A stretch of DNA of 64,000 bases from Streptomyces sp. CMB-StM0423 (GTDB taxonomy: Bacteria > Actinomycetota > Actinomycetes > Streptomycetales > Streptomycetaceae): contig NZ_CP025407.1 in assembly GCF_002847285.1 (NCBI RefSeq), positions 6,265,001 to 6,329,000 on the forward strand, read 5' to 3'. The notes beneath the pieces are model-generated. The model searched no databases. It was given only the letters and a program-made list of their open reading frames with translations, and had not been told where the DNA came from. The translations under genes and the position numbers were made by a program. This document shows, piece by piece, positions 59,711 through 64,000 of this stretch. Every line of letters starts with the position of its first letter. The stretch's first letter is position 1.

Positions 59711-61516
59711 ATGGCTACGACCAAGACACCGGCGCGACCATCCATCACCTCCGCCGAGGGAAAACGCCCCCGGCCGTCCACGTGGGTGTGGAGTTGGGTC
59801 TACGCCGGAGCACTCGCCGTCGCGGGCCTGCTCCTGGCCGTTGCCGGGTATCTCGGCAGCGGTATCGGCAGCGGCACCGTCGACTGGCTGAACCTGGTCA
59901 CCGAGTCCGCGTGGAGCCCGCCCAACGCGGCCTTCGGCGGCCTGGCGATGATCTACGGCACCGCCGTGGTCAGCATCCTCGCCCTCGTCCTCGCCGTACC
60001 CATCGGATGGGCGGCGGCCATCGCGCTGTCGGAGTACCTCCCGCCGCGCATCGCCCGGCCGATGCGCACGTGCGTGGAGTTGCTCGCCGCCGTGCCGTCG
60101 ATCGTCTACGGCCTCATCGGCATCGCCGTCATCCGCCCCGTCATCGCGTCGATCGCCGACGTGCCGGGCGGAGACAGCCTCGCGGCAGCCGGCATCGTCC
60201 TGGCCGTCATGATCGTGCCCACGGTCGTGGCCGTCAGCGTCGACGCCCTTTCCGCCGTACCCGACCGCTACCGCGAGGCCGCCTACTCCCTCGGCCTCAC
60301 CCGCGGGGAAGTGATCCGCTCGGCGGTCCTGCCGCTGGCGCGGCCGGGTATGCGTGCCGCCGTCCTGCTCGGCCTGGCCCGGGCGCTCGGCGAAGCCATC
60401 GCGGTGTTCCTGGTCGTGGGCAGGGCCGACGGGCGGATGCCCCACAGCTTCGGCGAGTTCCTCGACTCTCTGAGCCACCCCGGCCAGACGCTCACCACGA
60501 AACTCGCCGGCCCCGAGCCCGTACTCGCCGGCACCTCAGGACCGCACTTCGCCGCCCTGTGCGGCCTGGGTCTCCTCCTCCTGGCGCTGGTGGCCGGAGC
60601 GACGATCTGGGGCACACGGGAACGACGCCAGAGCACTCGGAAGGCCGGGCACCTGCCGGCACCGCGGCTGCGGCAGCAGCGGGACCAGGTGCTGACGGTA
60701 TGGCGGCTGGGAGCCCTGCTGCTGCCCAGCGCACTGCTGATCGGGATACTCGGCCTCCTCGTCACCCGGGGCACGTCGGCGTTCAACCCGAGCTTCTGGT
60801 TCAGCGCGGCGACCGGAGCGGCCGGTGGAGGCGTACGCGACCAGATAACCGGCACCCTCCTGCTCGTCGTCACCACGGGGCTGCTCGCCCTGCCGCTGGG
60901 CTTCGGCGCGGGCATCCTGATAGGCACCCACGCCTCCGCGCGGACGGCACGAGCCCTGCAGACGCTGACGCTCGTCCTGGGCGGCGTGCCGACGATCCTG
61001 CTGGGGCTCGCCGGATTCGTCATCCTGTCCACCACCATGGGATGGGGGAGGTCCTGGCTGGCCGGAGCCATCGTGCTCGTCCCGGTCGTGGCACCCGTCG
61101 TTGCTCTGACCACCGCGGCACGCATCCGGAGCCTGCCACCCGAACTCACCGAAAGCGCGCTGTCGCTGGGGCTGACACGTGCCCAGTACATCCGGTCGGT
61201 CGTCGTTCCCTACACCTGGCCCGCCACCGTCACCGGCCTGCTGCTCGGCCTGGCGCGCGCAGCCGGCGAGACCGCTCCTCTGCTCTTCACCGCCACCGTC
61301 TTCTTCGGCGCTCCCACGGTGCCGAACGGGATCGTGGAGTCCCCGGTGCAGGCACTGCCGACCCACATCTTCACCCTCTCCCAGGACTCGGGTGACCCGC
61401 AGGCCGTCGACCAGGCGTGGGGAAGCGCCATGGTGCTGGTCCTGATCACCGCGGTACTCCTCAGCGCGGCGATCGCGCTGCGCAACCGCTTCGAAGGAGA
61501 ACGATGGACGACGTAA
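59711..61516 (+). CDS. Fused PstC-PstA ABC permease
   Basis: 601 aa with two complete binding-protein-dependent permease halves. The PstC-like half (about 20-310) has EYLPPRIARPMRTCVELLAA and the EAA loop YREAAYSLGLTRGEVIRSAV. The PstA-like half (about 340-595) has LLVTRGTSAFNPSFW and the EAA loop LTESALSLGLTRAQYIRSVV. About 12 membrane helices in total. PstC and PstA are normally separate proteins; a single-chain version forces a 1:1 pairing. It lies between the PstS-like and PstB-like genes and overlaps the latter by 13 bp. Confidence 0.9.
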   Translation: MATTKTPARPSITSAEGKRPRPSTWVWSWVYAGALAVAGLLLAVAGYLGSGIGSGTVDWLNLVTESAWSPPNAAFGGLAMIYGTAVVSILALVLAVPIGWAAAIALSEYLPPRIARPMRTCVELLAAVPSIVYGLIGIAVIRPVIASIADVPGGDSLAAAGIVLAVMIVPTVVAVSVDALSAVPDRYREAAYSLGLTRGEVIRSAVLPLARPGMRAAVLLGLARALGEAIAVFLVVGRADGRMPHSFGEFLDSLSHPGQTLTTKLAGPEPVLAGTSGPHFAALCGLGLLLLALVAGATIWGTRERRQSTRKAGHLPAPRLRQQRDQVLTVWRLGALLLPSALLIGILGLLVTRGTSAFNPSFWFSAATGAAGGGVRDQITGTLLLVVTTGLLALPLGFGAGILIGTHASARTARALQTLTLVLGGVPTILLGLAGFVILSTTMGWGRSWLAGAIVLVPVVAPVVALTTAARIRSLPPELTESALSLGLTRAQYIRSVVVPYTWPATVTGLLLGLARAAGETAPLLFTATVFFGAPTVPNGIVESPVQALPTHIFTLSQDSGDPQAVDQAWGSAMVLVLITAVLLSAAIALRNRFEGERWTT

Positions 61517-62181
61517 TCACCGTGCACCGGCTACGCGTACGCACCCGCGGCAAGACCCTGGTCGGCCCGGTCTCCTTCACCCTCGAACGCGGCTCCACCA
61601 CCGGACTGTGCGGCCCTTCGGGCGCTGGAAAATCCACCGTCCTGCGCGCGTTGGTCGACTTGCTCCCCGACGGGCTCGTCAGAGAGGGGGACCTGAAGAT
61701 CCTCGACCGCACCATCGCACCCGGCAAGGGAGACGCGGACCTCAGAGCCAAGGTCGTCCTCGTACCCCAGACCCCGGTCGTCTTCGGAGGCAGCGTCCTC
61801 GACAACGCCCTGTTCGGCGTCCGCCACGTCCTGCGCGCGTCCCGGGAGGCGCTGCGCGACCGAGCTGAACAGGCTCTCACCGAGGCCGGACTGTGGAAAG
61901 AAGTCGCCGACAGACTCGACGCCCCCGCCCAGACCCTGTCCGCGGGACAACGGCAGCGACTCTGCCTGGCCCGCGCGCTGGCCCTGGAGCCGGCCGGGCT
62001 GCTTCTCGACGAACCCACCAGTGCGCTCGACGAACAGAGCAGGGACACGGTCGAGCAGTCCATCGCGGCGCTGCGCGGGCGCCGGACGGTACTCCTCGTC
62101 TCCCACGACCCGGCGCAGGTGGAGCGCCTGTGCGACACAACCGTCCTCCTGGATCTGCCCGTCGCGGCCGCGGTCCCCTGA
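61504..62181 (+). CDS. PstB-like ABC ATPase
   Basis: 225 aa, shorter than usual PstB (about 255). Walker A is GLCGPSGAGKSTVLRALVDL, the Q-loop is VLVPQTPVVFGGSVLDN, the signature is TLSAGQRQRLCLARAL, Walker B is GLLLDEPTSALD and the H-loop is LLVSHDPAQVE. The ATG at 61504 lies inside the permease gene (13-bp overlap). It energises the fused permease. No phoU follows; the next genes are arsR on the other strand. Confidence 0.9.
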   Translation: MDDVITVHRLRVRTRGKTLVGPVSFTLERGSTTGLCGPSGAGKSTVLRALVDLLPDGLVREGDLKILDRTIAPGKGDADLRAKVVLVPQTPVVFGGSVLDNALFGVRHVLRASREALRDRAEQALTEAGLWKEVADRLDAPAQTLSAGQRQRLCLARALALEPAGLLLDEPTSALDEQSRDTVEQSIAALRGRRTVLLVSHDPAQVERLCDTTVLLDLPVAAAVP

Positions 62182-62222
62182 TCGCTTCCGCCGAAGCGGA
62201 CACCCCCCGGCGCTCGGTACGC

Positions 62223-62268
62223 CGCGGCGCTTCGGTTCCGAACCGCGGTACGGAACCGAAGCGCCGCG
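62223..62268. terminator. Perfect 18-bp convergent hairpin terminator
   Basis: CGCGGCGCTTCGGTTCCG pairs fully with 62251-62268 around a 10-base loop, between the transporter operon and the arsR pair. Confidence 0.85.
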
Positions 62269-62278
62269 CCAACCGGCC

Positions 62279-62620
62279 CTACGAGACACCGACCTGGCCG
62301 CGCTGATGCAGGATGTGCATCAGCGCCGTACGCACTTCCGCACCCAGGCGGTAGTAGACGAGCCGTCCCTCACGTCTGCTTTCGATCAGACCGATGCTGC
62401 GCAGGCGCTTCAAGTGGTGGCTGACCGTCGCGAGGGACACCCCGACGTCCGCCAGTTCGTGCACCGCCGCCTCGGCACCCTCCCGTTCCGCCAGGAGCAT
62501 CAGGAGTTGGAGACGGACGGGATCTCCCAAGGTCTTGAACACCCTGGACCACCAGGCCATGTCGGCTGCGCTGAGCGTCAGGCACGTTCCGTCGCACGCA
62601 GCGGCGTCCTTGTGGCACAC
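62279..62620 (-). CDS. ArsR-family regulator, N-terminal Cys type
   Basis: 113 aa. The N-terminus is Cys-rich (MCHKDAAACDGTCLTLS: Cys2, Cys9, Cys13). The HTH is VFKTLGDPVRLQLLMLLAER, then LADVGVSLATVSHHLKRLRS and RREGRLVYYRL. Helix 3 reads AAVHELADV with no CxC, so metal sensing, if any, would use the N-terminal thiols, unlike the other two ArsR proteins here. The GTG start has GAGGAG 5 bp upstream and lies 21 bp after the neighbouring arsR; they form one operon. Confidence 0.88.
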   Translation of the reverse strand: MCHKDAAACDGTCLTLSAADMAWWSRVFKTLGDPVRLQLLMLLAEREGAEAAVHELADVGVSLATVSHHLKRLRSIGLIESRREGRLVYYRLGAEVRTALMHILHQRGQVGVS

Positions 62621-62641
62621 GTCGTCTCCTCAGCCGCCGAC

Positions 62642-63004
62642 TCAGTCGGCCTGCGACAGCAGGCCGGCCATGACCGACAGCGCCCCGGGCGCGACCCGGT
62701 AGTACACCCAACTCGCGCGGCGCTCCGACAACAGCAGCCCGGCTTCCCGCAGCTTGCGCAGGTGGTGGCTGACCGTGGGCTGGGAGACGCCGACGTCCTG
62801 GATCTCGCAGACGCAGGCTTCCCCGCCCGGGCGAACGGCGATCTTCGAGAAGAGCCTCAGGCGAACGGGGTCGGACAGCGCCTTGAACATGGCGGCGATG
62901 GGCTCCGCGTCTTCTGCGGAGAGCTCTTCGCGTCCCAGTGGCTGACAGCACCCCAAGGGCGTGATGGTGGCGAGCGTGGTGGGCCCCGGAGCCAACTTAG
63001 ACAT
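62642..63004 (-). CDS. arsR: ArsR-family arsenic repressor (CgArsR type), second copy
   Basis: 120 aa, a paralogue of the ArsR at 35852-36217. Cys19-Cys20 (LGCCQPLG) and Cys64/Cys66 (EACVCEI) give the CgArsR-like As(III) site. The HTH is MFKALSDPVRLRLFSKIAV, then VGVSQPTVSHHLRKLREAGL. Its ATG is embedded in ACAT-N6-ATGT with no proper ribosome site, again suggesting a leaderless autoregulated message. It is divergent from the arsI-like gene, which has its own copy of the operator. Confidence 0.92.
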   Translation of the reverse strand: MSKLAPGPTTLATITPLGCCQPLGREELSAEDAEPIAAMFKALSDPVRLRLFSKIAVRPGGEACVCEIQDVGVSQPTVSHHLRKLREAGLLLSERRASWVYYRVAPGALSVMAGLLSQAD

Positions 63005-63014
63005 ACCTCTATGT
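63001..63014. promoter_or_regulatory. ArsR operator ACAT-N6-ATGT over the second arsR start
   Basis: ACATACCTCTATGT; the first CAT is the reverse complement of the arsR ATG. The following TTGAC-ACCT-GTCGA (63014-63027) resembles TTGAC-GAAC-GTCGA near 63094, so extended operator repeats may lie in the divergent promoter. Confidence 0.6.
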
Positions 63015-63129
63015 TGACACCTGTCGAATCACCTGCCAAGGGGTGCGCATTGAGGCGGGCGGCCCGTAGGGGTGGATTCGATGAATCTCTATGTTGACGA
63101 ACGTCGATCCCGAGTGCATGCTGAGCGCA

Positions 63130-63143
63130 ACATCGAAGAATGT
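63130..63143. promoter_or_regulatory. ArsR operator ACAT-N6-ATGT before the arsI-like gene
   Basis: ACATCGAAGAATGT, 20 bp before the ATG at 63164, just upstream of GAAGGA. Confidence 0.55.
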
Positions 63144-63163
63144 CGAAACAGAAGGAATGGTCC

Positions 63164-63622
63164 ATGTCTCGGATACAACTCGCCCTTCGCGTCCCCGACC
63201 TGCAGGCATCGATCGACTTCTACAGCAAGCTGTTCGGTGCCGGGCCGGCCAAGCTCCGCGACGGCTACGCCAACTTCGCCATCGCGGAACCTCCCCTCAA
63301 GCTGGTCCTCATCGAGGGAGCGGCGGGAGAGGACACCCGCATCGACCACCTGGGGGTGGAGGTGGCATCCACGGAGGATGTCCGGCAGGCCACGGACCGA
63401 CTGGATCTGGCCGGGCTGCCCACCGCCGAGGAGAACGACACCACCTGCTGCTACGCCCTGCAGGACAAGGTCTGGGTGCACGGTCCCGGCCAGGAGCCGT
63501 GGGAGGTGTACGTCGTCAAGGCCGACGCCGACTCCCCGGCGAAGGGGGAGAGCGGCAACTGCTGCACTCCGGCAGACGCCGCTCCGGCCGAGCGACAGCC
63601 TGCGGCTGCCGGTTGCTGCTGA
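63164..63622 (+). CDS. arsI: ArsI/CadI-type C-As lyase (VOC superfamily)
   Basis: 152 aa. Vicinal-oxygen-chelate fold with MSRIQLALRVPDLQASIDFY, GYANFAIAEPPLKLVLIEG and IDHLGVEV. Metal ligand candidates are Gln5, His62 and Glu114, matching the Gln/His/Glu set of actinobacterial ArsI. Cys95-Cys96 (TTCCYALQDK) is the vicinal thiol pair for binding trivalent organoarsenicals. Further CC pairs lie in the tail (GNCCTP and GCC at the end). ArsI cleaves the C-As bond of methyl or aromatic As(III), so here it could detoxify side products of the pathway. GAAGGA precedes the ATG at 63164. Confidence 0.9.
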   Translation: MSRIQLALRVPDLQASIDFYSKLFGAGPAKLRDGYANFAIAEPPLKLVLIEGAAGEDTRIDHLGVEVASTEDVRQATDRLDLAGLPTAEENDTTCCYALQDKVWVHGPGQEPWEVYVVKADADSPAKGESGNCCTPADAAPAERQPAAAGCC

Positions 63623-64000
63623 TCAACGGGTAAGCATGTCCGTACGCGCGGGGACGCAACCGCAGCCGTTCCGCGGCCGCGTGCCCGCGCGGCTCTGCCC
63701 GCCCTGCGCCTGACCCGGATCACGAACCGGGGCATCGCGTACCACCCCGAGATCACCGCCGCCACCGGCTGGAGCCGGGCGGCCCGCACCGCCACGTTCC
63801 CCGTGCGCTCCCCGCCTTGGCCATGGCCGCTTCGCCGGGCAGCCACCACCCTCGTCGGCGCCCTCGCCGTGATCAGTGCAATCGCGGCGGGGACCACTCA
63901 TCGCACGGCACCCCGGCGAGGAAAGCAGCCCGGAGAGGGGGTGGCGACGCCTTGTCAGGGCAGATCGCGGGCTGGTGGGGACTCCCTACGGGCCGGCTGC
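63623..64000. other. Window-edge region without a supported gene
   Basis: 378 bp. Open frames exist on both strands but start codons, ribosome sites and recognisable motifs are absent. No arsB/acr3, arsC or arsT sequence is visible before the edge. Confidence 0.4.

Noticed and set aside
58835..62181. Housekeeping phosphate operon pstSCAB
   Set aside because: Fused permease, altered anion loop, absence of phoU and PHO box, and arsR neighbours argue for a specialised paralogue.
63623..64000. Frames at the right edge as a partial arsenic efflux gene
   Set aside because: No start, ribosome site or recognisable membrane-transport motif in any frame.

Overview
The window is very GC-rich, gene-dense DNA from a Streptomyces-like actinomycete. 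The evidence is the third-position GC bias, frequent GTG starts, many Tat-type signal peptides, and the co-occurrence of glnE, a glnA2-like type I glutamine synthetase and a type II glutamine synthetase (glnII). I see no rRNA, tRNA or CRISPR array.

Left half (1-35.7 kb), chromosomal core and accessory genes. A nitrogen-assimilation block comes first: glnE (cut by the window edge), a glnA2-like gene, a LuxR-type two-component system and glnII with a four-element GlnR box. Around it lie a sigma-like membrane protein, a GH89 alpha-N-acetylglucosaminidase, a multi-spanning PI-PLC-like protein, a secreted tripeptidyl-aminopeptidase-like hydrolase, an ABC ATPase with a frameshift in its Walker A region, an FG-GAP secreted protein, an MmcQ/YjbR protein and a family-5 uracil-DNA glycosylase. 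A small ORF behind a PafBC-type (RecA-NDp) DNA-damage promoter and a MoxR/vWA-metallopeptidase pair follow. Next come two methyltransferases, a PucR/CdaR regulator, an SGNH lipase, a LysR regulator divergent from an LVIVD-repeat protein, a frameshifted Gfo/Idh/MocA oxidoreductase next to a short MarR regulator, and a Tat-exported hydrolase.

Right half (35.8-63.6 kb), an arsenic gene region that I read as an arseno-organic biosynthetic cluster of the type reported in S. lividans/S. coelicolor (bisenarsan-type arsono-polyketides). It holds a CgArsR-type arsR, an SDR, an ArsO-like flavoprotein with a 61-aa Cys-Cys protein, and a fully reducing type I PKS (KS-AT-DH-ER-KR-ACP). It also holds a KASIII-like enzyme, a DedA protein, a phosphonopyruvate-decarboxylase homologue, an ArsR-like regulator and a DHA2 MFS exporter. 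A second operon encodes a CTP-synthase-like GATase with a degenerate triad, a Tat molybdopterin oxidoreductase, an EPSP-synthase homologue, a phosphoglycerate-mutase homologue and a 119-aa unknown. Last come a Pst-like ABC importer with a fused PstC-PstA permease, two more ArsR repressors and an ArsI/CadI-type C-As lyase.

The inferred logic is as follows. The Pst-like system may import arsenate. The EPSPS-like and iPGM-like proteins would form and rearrange an As-C compound, by analogy with phosphonate pathways. The ThDP enzyme would decarboxylate it, and the SDR could reduce the aldehyde. The PKS would make a reduced, branched acid, and the KASIII-like enzyme could join acid and arsono-alcohol. 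ArsR proteins acting on ACAT-N6-ATGT and TCGA-type operators would couple the region to arsenic. Enzyme families are well supported; substrate assignments are inference. Two single-base frameshifts (18.76 kb and 32.36 kb) should be checked as possible sequencing errors.
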